NCBI GenBank assembly: GCA_009733775.1
Contig: WOGZ01000016.1
Location: 62,001-126,000, forward strand
Direction of reading: 5' to 3'
From: Alectoria sarmentosa
Lineage: Eukaryota > Ascomycota > Lecanoromycetes > Lecanorales > Parmeliaceae
DNA: 64,000 bases
Each line of letters begins with the position of its first letter. Within the stretch, counting starts at the first letter, position 1. The notes under the pieces were generated by a model that worked only from the letters and a program-made list of their open reading frames with translations, did not search any database and was not told the DNA's origin. The translations under genes and the position numbers were made by a program. Shown piece after piece: positions 23,633 through 34,437 of this stretch.

Positions 23633-24208
23633 CAGAGAGCCCGCCAAAACTATCAAAATTTTGCGACAGCTTATCCGAGTCCGATTTGGCCTTTCCTTAT
23701 CTGCTCGCTGTACTGTCCTTTGAGCAGAAAAGCAGCATCTGAGTATCATGGGCTGTGGTACGAGGCCTTTGACACTTGCACGCCAGAGTTTCCTTTGCAC
23801 CCTATGGATCTTGAGTCCTCTGCTCCCAAGATGAGATGTCCTCCAAATGAAGGCTCCTCTATCGGACACCATCTTTGCCCTGTGGGTCCGGCATGGCCAG
23901 TATTCCTTTGTGTCGTGGTCTCAGACTCGACAATATTCTTATTGAAATTTCTCCGTCCTTTGTACCCAACAACCCGACCTTTCGCCCGTTCCTTTACTGC
24001 TCTTAACCTCTTTGTCTCCATTATCATGTCATCTTTATTGTTCAAGATTGCTCCTCTCATCCATCATAGAAAAGGCAGTCATCTTCCCTCTTCCCTCCCT
24101 CCCTTCAAAAATCTTCTATTGGCCAAGTTGTCTCACCCAAGAATCCAGCTTTCTCTTCTCCCATCTACCAAAACCGCCGTCCAACCAACAATCCAACCCA
24201 TAACAACC
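23633..24208. other. Intergenic, nothing recognised
   Basis: The plus-strand frame of the next gene is open through this interval from 23720, but the sequence is Ser/Leu/Pro-rich without motifs and I read it as 5' flank. Confidence 0.35.
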
Positions 24209-25048
24209 ATGGGCAACAATCCATCCCACCACGCCGCCCTATTCGGAGGCGTTCCATCCCGCGAAAGACAAGCATGGGTAAGACCCAAACCACCCGGATC
24301 GAAGAGAAAACAATCGCAACACCCCCAACAACGTGGTAATCATAATCCCGGTCCCGCATCACCTGAGCTCGACAGATATCCGCCCCCTCCGGGCAACATG
24401 CAAGGATATAACGAAGAACCAGCTCCGTACGGATATCCACCTCCGCCCCCTGGCCCTAGGAATCACGGACCTCCGCTCCACCATGGAGCTGGCTATCCCT
24501 CCCAAACGCCCAGGGGCGACCATCAACACCAACCCTCCTATGACGACGGCGCGAGTGAAGACGAGGAATCCATGCCCGCATCTAGCGCATCTGACAGATT
24601 CACAGATCGAGGCAGCGGCCGCGCTTCAGAAGTAGGTTCCCCCACTCCACACGCTCAAGTCCCCAAACATCAAAAGCAGCCATCACACTCCCAACGCCCC
24701 CATCTGACACATTCCCGCTCCAGCGCTTCTCATCCCCGTTCACCTGGTGTTTCGTCTCGCCAGGAGGGTCGTCCGCCTCAGCGTCGACCTTTGGGAGCAC
24801 CTCCGCATCATCCTCGCCATCAAGCTTCAGCAGCAGCGCCGCCTCTGCATCCTCACGATCAAGTCTCAGCTTCTCATTCACATCCTCGTCGCAATCTAGC
24901 CTCAGCAGCAGCAGCGCATCCGCATCCTCGCCATCAAGCCCCATCAGCTCCTCATCCACCTTCTCGCAACCTGTCCTCCGCACATGCACCGGCTGCTGGA
25001 CCCGAACGACGACGACGCGGAGATGGAGGAAGCCGGAGGGGGGATTGA
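24209..25048 (+). CDS. Pro/His/Ser-rich low-complexity protein
   Basis: Single-exon frame of 279 aa from an ATG in good context (ACCATGG). The start MGNNPSHHAALFGG has Gly2 followed by small residues, compatible with N-myristoylation. The rest is disordered: a YPPPP-rich section, then imperfect repeats of the type HPRHQASAAAPPLHPHDQ in the last 80 residues, ending in an Arg-rich RRRRGDGGSRRGD. I do not recognise a family. A longer in-frame extension upstream to 23720 begins with a non-ATG codon and looks like noise. Antisense frames through the repeats are open only because of biased composition. Whether it is expressed is unclear. Confidence 0.5.
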   Translation: MGNNPSHHAALFGGVPSRERQAWVRPKPPGSKRKQSQHPQQRGNHNPGPASPELDRYPPPPGNMQGYNEEPAPYGYPPPPPGPRNHGPPLHHGAGYPSQTPRGDHQHQPSYDDGASEDEESMPASSASDRFTDRGSGRASEVGSPTPHAQVPKHQKQPSHSQRPHLTHSRSSASHPRSPGVSSRQEGRPPQRRPLGAPPHHPRHQASAAAPPLHPHDQVSASHSHPRRNLASAAAAHPHPRHQAPSAPHPPSRNLSSAHAPAAGPERRRRGDGGSRRGD

Positions 25049-25218
25049 TTCTACGAGGCAGAGGCGCGAGTGAGTGAGTGAGTGAGCGAGTAAGTGAAAA
25101 AAATGTACAAACTTATTCCTATCAAAGAACAGGCGGGATAGCTCGGTCCGTGAGTACTGATCGTGGGTGCTAGATCTGAGCTGAATGTTGCATTGCATTT
25201 TAAGCTAGCTAGATAGAT

Positions 25219-25242
25219 ACCTACCTACCTACCTACCTACCT
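25219..25242. repeat. (CTAC)n microsatellite
   Basis: Six tandem ACCT/CTAC tetranucleotide units. Confidence 0.9.
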
Positions 25243-25367
25243 GCATGTCCATTTCGAACTTTTCTCCCCCCTTCGCGGAATTATTGTTTGTAGCGGGATA
25301 GGGGTGGGTTTTCACCCTGCTTTCATCAACATTAATGGCCCCATAAAATAAACAAAGACAAAATAAT

Positions 25368-25368
25368 A

Positions 25369-25409
<41 letters not shown>

Positions 25410-25424
25410 ACACATACACACACA
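25368..25424. repeat. (CA)n microsatellite
   Basis: About 28 CA units with three interrupting TA steps. Confidence 0.95.
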
Positions 25425-25516
25425 GAGCCTCTCCCGCATTAAATTCACATATCGCACATATCGCACACTCTACAGAGGAGACCCAAAAACACGAGAGCTG
25501 ACGTTGATGTTTAGAC

Positions 25517-25534
25517 CGAACGAACGAACGAACG
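25517..25534. repeat. (GAAC)n microsatellite
   Basis: Four tandem CGAA/GAAC units. Confidence 0.85.
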
Positions 25535-25659
25535 CCAATTTTTAGCACTAGCCGGGTGTGACGCCACGGAGTAAGTAAGTAAGTGAGGTAAGCGACCAGT
25601 TCTAGAGAATAGGTAGGGTAAGATAGGGTATAGCAGCGAGCGAGTGAGCGAGTGAGTGA

Positions 25660-25885
25660 GTGAGTGTGTATGGCCACAATGGTAGGGAGGGAGTGAGTGT
25701 GTACGGCCACTGCCAATGGTAGAGGAGGGAGTGTGTGTGTATGACCACTGCCAATGGTAGAGGAGTGAGTCAGTGTGTATAGCCACTGCCAATGGTAGGG
25801 AGTGAGTGAGTGTGTGTATGGCCACTGCCAATGGTAGAGGGGAGAGGGAGAGAGTGTGTATGTATGGCGCAATGGTAAGGGAGAA
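25660..25885. repeat. Minisatellite, about six units of 32-43 bp
   Basis: Six head-to-tail copies of a unit with core CCACTGCCAATGGTAG flanked by GTGTGTAT on the left and a GAGTGAGTGA-type stretch on the right. Unit length changes through different numbers of GTGA and GT steps. The first and last copies have a shortened core. Confidence 0.85.
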
Positions 25886-26408
25886 GTAAGGGCGAGTAGT
25901 TGGATAGATTAATAAGAAAAAGGACATATATATCATGGCGATGTTTTTGAAAGAATACAAAGGAAAAAAATAAATGACAAGATAAGATAAAAAAGGGCGA
26001 TCGATATCAATGACACCACACGTTAAGAAAGATGGTTGGAGCACGAGTAAAAAAAAGGACGAAGAAGAGCGGATATTCAATGCAATGGAAAGGAGAAAAT
26101 GCGACTACCATGGCAGCCACACCGACATAGCACGAGACGAGGGAAGCGTACTCTAAGTACAGAATGAGGGAGCAGGCGGCTGAAATGACTACTTTCTTAA
26201 TACTGTCAATTACATCTGTACTGCCATGTTCTGGATACCGGATTATGCCAGACCATAGCAAGGAGATATATACGTCCCGACTTGACAAAACGTCATGGAA
26301 ATGCCAACATGCAAATCATGCCTTTTCCAACGCCAATCTATGGGTTTGCTCCAGCGCCGCCGAAGAAAGAATGCGATATATAGAATACGAGACCCGCTTA
26401 TTATATTA

Positions 26409-28987
26409 CTAAAGTTTGACCTGAAACCTCGGATTCTTCCTTATCCTTTCACCATACCTGTAGAAGATGATCGGAATAGGACACATGGCCACCGCGATGA
26501 AAGCCAGCAGGGAGTTCCCCCACCCGAGGCCAAGTGTTGCGTACATCTTCTGCCCGGCCAGCGGTAATAATGCACCTACGAGAGAACGTAGGACGGTGTT
26601 GGCTGCAAGAGCAGAGGCGGCGTAGATAGTGAAGGCATCGACGAGATAGGTTTGAATAGGCATGAATGTGGCGAGGAGGCCGAGTCCGACCATGCCAGTG
26701 CCGAGGACGGGAGCTATCCAAAAGACGTGTTTGTCTGCTGTCCATCCATACAAAAACACTGTACGTCTGTCAGTGAATCAAATGTAACGTCCGTCGGCGA
26801 AAACTCACAGCCAATAGGTATGATGAAAGACCCAGGAATCATAGGCGGAAGCCGATACTCCGCCTTCATCTCTCCAGTCTTCGATTTTGCCTTTACAATC
26901 CTGTCGCTCGCAATGCCAAAGATAACCACCCCACACAACGACCCGACTCCAATGCCGAGGTACGTAAGACCGACTTTGCCCTGACTAAAATGATACTGCT
27001 TTTGGTAGACCTCTGTAATCGTGGTGAAGAGTAGATACAGATAACCATAGACTACAGCCATGTAAGTTGACAGTGCCAGAACAATAGGCGACAGAAAGAG
27101 CAGCTTCATGGGCCGAACGATGGCTATTTTGAAGAGTGCCGCTGGGCTCAGAGGGGATGCCAATTTGGATTTGAGGTTTTCGTTGCCCGTCTCTTTCCGT
27201 AGCTTTATTGCCTTGCGTTCGAGGAGGATGGGAGGATATGATTCTCGGAGGGAGAAGAAGGCCGATATTGTAATCACGCCCGCCTAAAATACCGTTGTTA
27301 GGATGTCCTGCTTGGCGTGGGTGAGGGTATGAGCTTACCGCCATAGCAATCACCCAGAATATCCACCGCCATCCTTTTGCTTGAGCTAGGTATCCACCAG
27401 CTACAGGCCCAATCACTGGACCCATCAAAGGACCCAGAGCCCATATAGCCATGACACCCCCTCGCTTTTCCTGAATGATCATATCCGATATCGTGCCCCC
27501 ACCGATAGTCAACGGGCACGAACCAAAAGTTCCTTGAAGGAAACGCCAGCCGATGAGCATGTTGAAATTGGTCGATACAGCGCATGCGATTGTGAAGACT
27601 ATGAAAAGGACGTTGCAGACATGGTAAACCGGGACACGCCCATATAGCTCAGAAAGCGGAGCAATCGTTATGGGACCGAACGCGTAACCAAGAATGTAGA
27701 CAGAAACGACGAAAGAGGCGAGTTCTTGGTTGGTAGATTTGAATTCTTTTGTGAGTTCGGGAACTGCAGGTGCGAGCATGGAAGAGGCCAAGGGGCTGCA
27801 ACTCATATCATTAGTATCTTGTACTCGATTGAGGAAGCGTGGAGGGCCACTTGCGTTAAGAAGGTGATGGATGAGATGACCGCAACGTTGGCCCACTTCA
27901 ACTTTTCGGACCAATTTATGGGATTCTGGGGGTCATCCGGTCCATCCCAATCCACCATGTTTGGATTCACCTCTCTCTTTGTTATTTCCGGCTCTTTATT
28001 ATCAGATTCTTCGCTGCGATGGCCAGCTTCCAGATCAATCTCTTTCTCCAAGTTGGAACTAGCGGGTGACCCTTTCCCATTTGGCACTTGGTCTATTGAG
28101 GCAGGGACCTTTTCAGGATCTGTGGTATAGGCTTCTTTGGGAATAGATGACGGAGAAAAGTCAGGAGCTGATTCGAGTGTTTTCTCGGGATCTGCAGAGT
28201 ATGGGGCTATCTCTGGGACTGACGCTGGTATTGCTTCGTTCTTTGTTGAGGCTGTTGCCCCTGATACCGTTCCTGTTGCTATGTTTGGATTCCCCGATGA
28301 TATTTCCCCTGGCGCTGATGAAGGTGCTTTTACTGCAGAATCTGACACTGTGCCTGGAGCGATCCATGGATCTTTCTCGTCCGGTCCTGGTGTCAAAGCT
28401 CTCTCGAGAATCTTCGAATCAGCATGGCTCTGCATTACCGAGACCGTGGGTCCTGCAATGGAATTATCTTGGGAAAATGCTGACGAGCCTTTTTCAGGTG
28501 CCCATTGCGCAATTGTCGAAGGCGTCAGACCGGCTGGAGAATATTTGTGTGCTGCAGGTATACCGGCATGTTGGCCTACGGGAGGTACGCTGGATGACGC
28601 GGCTACAGGCGCTGTGGAACAGGAGGGCTGTTCTGGGGCTTCTGAGAATGCATCAGTGGTAGACGCCAAAGACTTTGTCTCCGCAGTCGCTGAAGCATCG
28701 TGGCTTTCAGGAAGCGCTGCCGATTGGGCGTGAGAGGGGTGAGATTCCTGTGTGGGAGTGGTAAAAGCTTCCGTGGAGGCAGAGGACTGTGTTTCCGTAG
28801 GTATATCTGCGTCATGACCCTCGAGAGCCGCAGTTTGTTCTCTCTGCTGTTCCTGACTTTGATTGCTGTTTCCGCCTATCGCTTCTGCCAGGGCATATTC
28901 TGCGTCTGATGGCCATCGTCAGCTCAAGTTCTTATTTTTAAAAATCTTGATGCGTGAATTGGAGAGGCTCTTTGGAGACATACTCAT
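26409..28987 (-). CDS. MFS transporter (DHA1 drug:H+ antiporter type) with long N-terminal tail
   Basis: Proposed exons: 28987-28984 (ATGA only), 28905-27825, 27795-27339, 27283-26809 and 26758-26409, ~788 aa. Intron 1 has perfect signals (GTATGT, CTGAC, CAG). Introns 3 and 4 are 55 and 50 nt and rejoin the frame cleanly (PIGLFLYGW). The second junction is doubtful: the only in-frame GT-AG choice is a 29-nt intron, while the normal-looking 55-nt one starting GTGGCC shifts the frame by one. Residues 1-~330 are Ser/Pro/Glu-rich and disordered. Then come DWDGPDDPQNPINWS, PLASSMLAPAVPEL and motif C-like GPLMGPVIGPVAGGYLAQ with GWRWIFWV, typical of fungal multidrug or polyamine exporters with 12 membrane helices in the plasma membrane. 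The substrate is not predictable. The junction problem may mean a frameshift mutation. Confidence 0.85.
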
Positions 28988-29709
28988 GATTCTTGACGCT
29001 TTCTGTGGGCCAAGCTGCTAAATGTCATGGCAGGAAAGTGCCGCAGCCTAAGTGAGGCTTGTCTTGGTCCTTGTTGTAGTTCTTGCTAAGACAGTTAATG
29101 CGTGGGCCATTTCATGTGTTTGACAGAAGTTGAAAGATGACAGAAGTTGAAGGATGACAGAAGTTGTTCCAGACAGGGGCAATTGATGGTTTGTTATGAT
29201 TGTACTATTTGCAGTCTGGAATGATTCTTTTTCTTGAACTTGGAGTCGGGCATAAGGACATGACCCGAAGGTCCGGTCCGATTATTTCTCAGCGCTAGCC
29301 AAGTTATGCTCGGCTAGATTTTGCCGTACACGCCAAGATCTTGCATAAATCAAGTACTACTGTTACCTGTCCCACGCTCTTGTACTATGTAGTCGTGTGT
29401 AAAAAATTATAAATCAGGTTTCCTTTTATACCATGTCGTAATGATATCCCTACATCAAAGACGAAACATTATTATGATGAGCCTTGGCTTCTTGGTAAAT
29501 TAAGCAAGTACGTACCCGCCTACACCATGAGGAAACCGGAGCGCGTTCCCTCAAACCCATCATCGACGTCATTGCTCTTCATTTCTCCCCGTCGCAACAT
29601 CTTCAGGCATGATCCATCATTGACGGTATCAAGCCAGAAGCATTCGACGAACAATCTCTATTTGATCAAGGAGTCTTGATGTGATAGTCCTGAATGCACT
29701 ACATCCACC
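28988..29709. promoter_or_regulatory. Divergent intergenic region
   Basis: Shared 5' region of the MFS transporter (minus) and the hexapeptide acetyltransferase (plus). It contains the 17-bp tandem repeat listed separately. No other element identified. Confidence 0.4.
29121..29168. repeat. Three tandem copies of a 17-bp unit
   Basis: The unit TGACAGAAGTTGAAAGA occurs three times in a row with one or few changes, within the promoter-side DNA between two divergent genes. Each unit carries TGACAG, so it could be a small array of binding sites. Confidence 0.75.
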
Positions 29710-30399
29710 ATGGCCATGTCGGACAACAAGCAAAAAATGCTCCAGGGTGAGCTCTACTATGCCTTCACTCCAGAGCTAGTCCAAGAACGCACGCGTTGCA
29801 GAGATGCATGTAAACGCTTAGGTGATGCTCGCGAAATATCTCGTCGAAGGCAGGTCGAGCTCTGGCGTGACATCAATGGAGACACTTCACCAATGCCTTT
29901 TCAACTTCCAGACCCAGAACAAGATGCTGCCCTTTTTGACGACGATCCCTGGGTTGAAGCTCCCATCCGCATTGATTATGGAACGAACGTCCGCCTAGGA
30001 TCTAATGTTTACCTCAATGCTAATTGCACCATCCTTGATACCTGCCTTGTCTCCATCGGATCTCGAACTCTGGTTGGGCCAAACGTCTCCTTCTACAGTG
30101 GAACACATCCTCTTGACCCACAATTACGCAACGGGACTAAAGGCCCAGAGACGGGTAAGGAGATCCATGTGGGAGAGGACTGCTGGTTTGGCGGTGGTGC
30201 AATTGTCTTGCCAGGAGTGACCATTGGAAGAGGATCGACAATTGGAGCAGGCAGCGTGGTGACGAAAGATGTACCGGCGTTCCGTGTGGTGGCTGGCAAT
30301 CCTGCCAGGATCATTCGCAAAATTGATACCAATATTCCCGGAGAACCTTTGCATCAAGCACCTCAGGCCTTGCCAACAAGCAACTCGACCCTGGAATGA
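29710..30399 (+). CDS. Hexapeptide-repeat O-acetyltransferase (maltose/galactoside/NodL type)
   Basis: Single exon of 229 aa. The N-terminal Mac domain (MLQGELYYAFTPELVQERTR to VELWRDIN) is followed by a left-handed beta helix of hexapeptide turns such as IRIDYGTNVRLGSNVYLNAN and IGRGSTIGAGSVVTKDVPA. The catalytic His lies in SGTHPLDP, and the C-terminal cap is VVAGNPARIIRKI. Such trimeric enzymes move acetyl from acetyl-CoA to a sugar hydroxyl in the cytosol; the true substrate in fungi is mostly unknown. An ATG six bases downstream is an alternative start. The family is frequent in bacteria and patchy in fungi, so an ancient transfer is possible, but base composition does not stand out here. 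Confidence 0.93.
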   Translation: MAMSDNKQKMLQGELYYAFTPELVQERTRCRDACKRLGDAREISRRRQVELWRDINGDTSPMPFQLPDPEQDAALFDDDPWVEAPIRIDYGTNVRLGSNVYLNANCTILDTCLVSIGSRTLVGPNVSFYSGTHPLDPQLRNGTKGPETGKEIHVGEDCWFGGGAIVLPGVTIGRGSTIGAGSVVTKDVPAFRVVAGNPARIIRKIDTNIPGEPLHQAPQALPTSNSTLE

Positions 30400-30921
30400 G
30401 GAGTCATTTTCTCAAAACCTATGCGATCGAGATTCTCACAGCGGAAAGGACGATACGAGAGGGTGTCGCTGAGAAGGTGCCACCTCGCATGTGCATCGAA
30501 ATGCTGCAAGGCAATAGGCAATGCTCCCAATCCCCGTCTCCGGACAGTCAACAGACCAATCAAATTGGACAACGAGAATATTTAGTCTTTTTCGTTGCCG
30601 TTGCAGGCACGGATGAATGCATTATAATAATGCATGGCTGCATGGCTCGATCCCTGCGTCTGGACCCTTGGACCCTTGGACCCTCGATCTGCAAAACTCC
30701 GCAGAATAAGCAGATTATCGTTGAAACCACGATGCCAACAACAAGAATTTCTTCCTTTTCCCCACACACACATACACCACAACATATAAACATCATATTC
30801 CCTTTCCACAACAATAAAACCATCATCGAAGCAGAGATGGAAGTCATGGTCAGCAGAAAGCTGTCTTTACACCTCCTGTGTCACATTCATGTAAGATCCA
30901 AATAGTGCCTTTCCGAGAGCC
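30400..30921. other. Intergenic, nothing recognised
   Basis: 3' end of the acetyltransferase gene and promoter of the next gene. A 9-bp unit GGACCCTTG repeats about three times near 30660-30685. Confidence 0.4.
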
Positions 30922-32183
30922 ATGGTGAGTCCACCCGACTCTCGCACTCCACAACAACCATCACTACAATCGCTGATTCGTCATTTTTCTACAGCCAAAC
31001 TTTCTTGGTCTTTGTCCCGAGGTTCGCTGCATCATTTACAGCTACCTCTTCCCGCAACCTGGCGATGAAATCCTCGCCTTATCAAGAGAACCCAAGCACG
31101 ACTACTCCAAGAGCACTCCTAGCAGCTGGTATGCCGACTCACGTCAAGAGGGTCTCGTCTACGGCAGCCACACGGCCAGAACCGCGCCCACAAATGCTTC
31201 TTTCCTTCGCACCTGCCGCCTCATAAATACCGAAGCCACCCCAATTTTCTATGGCGCAAACAAAATTGTTGTATACGCCGAGGATAACAATGACATCTTT
31301 TACTGGTTGCTCGATATCGGCGAGCGTAACAGAAGAGCCATACGCCACCTTGAAATTGGCTGGGCATACGGAGTCAGTATCGAGTCTGGAAGAGGGAATC
31401 TACATGGCATCCTGCAGAACATTGAAGATATGGAGGACTCGGAAGAAGACGAAATCAAAAAGCATCGGCAACAATTGATCGAGATAGTGAAGCGACTTGA
31501 GACCAAGACTACACGCCTCAGTAAGTGGACCCCCCCACGTCTCACTAGACCTTGTCTGTTGACCGCTCATTGCTCATAGTTGTCCGCACCATCAACCTCC
31601 TTGTCATCAACCAAGACCTTCAATGTAAACTACCTTCCCAGGCCTTTTCATTCAGTCATGCTAATTTCCTCCGACAGCCCTTTCAGTCTACCTCCCCGGC
31701 ATCGACGGCGGCGATATCTGGGACCTCCCCAATCCAAATCTCTACTTTGCCGAAGAACTCTTTTCCAACTCCACTACAAACGTCCACGCTTGCATCCCCG
31801 AAGCCTTGGCGAAAATGATCGGCATCAAGACTCTTACTATCGGCTACACCAAAGATATTGAGCTAGCTGAGAAAATCGCCAGAGCCACAGGAGCAAAACA
31901 TTTATTAATCGAGACGAGACCCGAGGGCGACACGTTGATGTTGAATGCAGAGGAACAGGCGAAATGGCGAAGCAGAGATTGGAGACTGGAGGGTAGGACG
32001 GCGAAGAAGACGCTGGTGACCAATATTGTAGAAGATTACTCGGGGAATAGGACCGAGAAGGAGAGCAAGAGTGAGATGCAGGGTGGACACAAGAGTGAGG
32101 GATGGTCCGAAGGCGGAAGGTTGAAGGCAAGCATGCTCTATGGGACGGAGAGTGATGGATCTAGTGGAGCGAAGCATGACTGA
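30922..32183 (+). CDS. F-box-like (2EXR-type) hypothetical protein
   Basis: Four exons, 30922-30924 (ATG alone), 30995-31520, 31580-31624 and 31678-32183, encode 359 aa. Introns are 70, 59 and 53 nt with good signals (GTGAGT, GTAAGT, GTAAAC). The start MPNFLGLCPEVRCIIYSYLF is the F-box-like motif common in Pezizomycotina, and SFLRTCRLINTEATPIFYGA is the usual second block. A conserved-looking central part follows (LEIGWAYGVSIESGRG, then VYLPGIDGGDIWDLPNPNLY). The C-terminus is charged and probably disordered. Such proteins are often presumed to connect targets to SCF ubiquitin ligases, but the family is large and mostly unstudied. An intron directly after the start codon forces this start, since the second exon has no ATG near its beginning. 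Confidence 0.8.
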
Positions 32184-34437
32184 GTTTGGGGCAAGACGAC
32201 GATAAGACGGATGACAACAGGAATGAGTAGGGTGGGAAAATGAATGACGGCACGAACACAAAAAAGAGCTTCGGGCGTGTTTGATGAATAACGAGACGAA
32301 CGATCGGGTAGAATGCTTGAGCAGATGGAAAGCATTAGCGGCTTGCCGTGCCGGATATGAACACCCCCAAGGTTACAAGCTTTTCCTAATGCTTCTCCGC
32401 TTACGTGGTCTCAGTACTACAAGCGCAGCTCGGCCATATGTATAGCGAAGACGAAGCCAAGACAATACATGAACGTTATGTCACAATCCGACCTATTGAT
32501 AGGCATTCTGGGCAAGAAAAGAGGCATTGTGAGCACGCTTTCACGTCAGCAGCCCAACTGTACGATCAGAATGCTTGTTCGAGGCTCTGCGTTACAACAC
32601 TCGAGCTCACCCTTCAGGTTGGAACTCAATCCAGGTCATTCTCAAATATCGAGCTTGATCTCGGATTTGTCCAATTTGGTATATTGGGCTGATATGCTGG
32701 TTGCCATATCTGTTGTCAAAGCATTCTCCACCAGCTGTGACACGGTGCTTTGCAAGTCACAAGCGCACTTTCCTTTTCCCGTCACAGATTCTCGACTGTC
32801 GTTGTCGGGATGTGACTCGGTCGAACTAGGCCTTCTTGCTCGCCATCGGAGTTGGCCAAGCGGTCATTCGGCCGTTACTGGAACGTCGATTGCATTGGTT
32901 GGCGATTTTAGAGACGCCACTAGGGACTCGGCTTCGAGTGTTTGTTGTCAAGGTCGTACTACTGCTTTGCCACTCTCTCGCAGACGATGTACGAAACTGG
33001 GATTGCGTCTGGACGTCTTTGTCACCTCCCTGCTGGTCGGATGTTTTTAAGCCATTTTTTCAAACCACTTGATCTCAAAGCCTTCGGGGAAATTTTGAAC
33101 TGATGACGCCGGCGGCAAAGGCGTTGCATAGAAGCTCGGGATCCTGCATGATTCTAGCCATCCACCTTTCTCGCTTCAAATGTTCGTGCGCTTGACGTGC
33201 ACACAAGACGATTCTAGGTATTGAATGCACATTAGTACTTGCAGTGGGTCCTTTTGTAGCTTCTAATATTTCTTTGAGGATCATCGCGATGTTGTAGAAG
33301 CTTCTTGGTTGTTACGTGGTGACGATATTTCCGAATTCAGGTTTCAGGATCTGGTCAGCTTCCAGACCCACAACAATAGACTTTGCTGATATGGGCAGAG
33401 GAACTAGGTTGACTTGTCTCATTGCAGAAAGAAACTTTCAAACCGCCACGAGTCGTATCCCTCTTTCTCTCAAGCCTCACAAGTTCTCCAACTCAACCCG
33501 ACACATCGCAAAAGCAGCCTCGGACTGGATGAAGACTTGGAATCCTTTCATCCAAGTCCCACATAGGTAGGGAGATTCAGAATAGAAAAGACGCCTTGGG
33601 ACCAGGGCGGCAGTCAGCGAATGGTTCTCTCAAAAGCATTGTAAGATTACACCAAAGAAATGGCTGAAAGCTGTACCTCATTCGATCATTGATCTGGTCT
33701 CCACCACAATCTCCTCGTGGATCTTTGAAGCTTGTATGACTTTCGTGTTCGCGCAATCTTCTGCTCAAACGCCCTCTTTGTGCTTGTGTCGTGGTGGATG
33801 TACTCATTCTCGGCCGTTGGTTGGATGGATGATTGGCTGAAATCTGACAATGTTCGAACCAAGAATTTTTCGTGTTTGTGTGACCCACTGATATCGACGG
33901 CCGTTGGTCGTACTGGAATAGTGCTCCGACTTCGGACTCATTTACGGAGTCTGGCTGAAACAAGCGTTTGACAACTTTACCAAAAAGTCCGCTCGCTGAC
34001 GATCGCAGAATACAGTACCTCTTGCAAATGTGGCAGAGCTATACCTAAAGGGGCCGAATACATCTCATACCTTCTCAAACGGCGAACTTCTGACCCCGCC
34101 TTGGAGTGTGAAGTGCAAGTACCATGGTCGATCAAACTGGCCATTGATACTCTCAAATATCCCAAGGGAGATCGTTCGCTGGTTGGCGGTCGTATAGTAC
34201 CGGTTGTAGATGTGGTAGCTATTCTAGAGGGGCTGATGATGTCTCATACCTTCTCAAACGACGCCATCCAGCTCTAGGGGAATGTTTATGTGAAAGTAGC
34301 ATGGCCGATCAACCCGCCCAATCTCAGCTATCTATTAGCTTATCAAGTATTGCGGATTGTCAATGCTTGGCAAGTGATATTAAAGAACGTAGCATCTTCG
34401 TCCTTACGAAAGCATCTGATCAACCTCTCCAGAAAAC
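32184..34437. other. Gene-poor stretch with a diverged tandem duplication
   Basis: No gene supported apart from the duplicated module at 33985-34335 listed separately. A plus-strand frame at 32469-33050 lacks any recognisable motif and codon structure. Confidence 0.4.
33985..34335 (+). repeat. Diverged tandem duplication with coding-like conservation
   Basis: Two copies about 180 bp apart (33985-34165 and 34168-34335). The best-matching stretch is CTCATACCTTCTCAAACG, present in both. Read in matched frames, both give a similar peptide, CG-x4-5-KG/RG-A-x3-SYLLKRR. The first copy sits in an open stretch of ~100 codons without an ATG; the second is open in its own frame. This may be the remnant of a small gene family or duplicated exons. 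Confidence 0.5.

Larger units (their letters stand above)
25049..26408. other. Gene-free stretch rich in simple repeats
   Basis: Between the 3' ends of the Pro/His-rich gene and the MFS gene. It contains the microsatellites and minisatellite listed separately. Long minus-strand frames (25312-25872, 25511-26080) are artefacts of the repeats. Confidence 0.6.

Noticed and set aside
25312..26080. Long minus-strand frames over the repeat cluster
   Set aside because: They translate the (CA)n and minisatellite repeats into Cys/Val and His/Thr/Leu runs; the openness comes from the repeats.
28137..28733. Open frames antisense to the MFS N-terminal tail
   Set aside because: Mirror of the low-complexity Ser/Pro/Glu coding strand; the sense strand connects to conserved transporter sequence.
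32469..33050. 193-codon plus-strand frame
   Set aside because: Composition and lack of any family pattern suggest chance.
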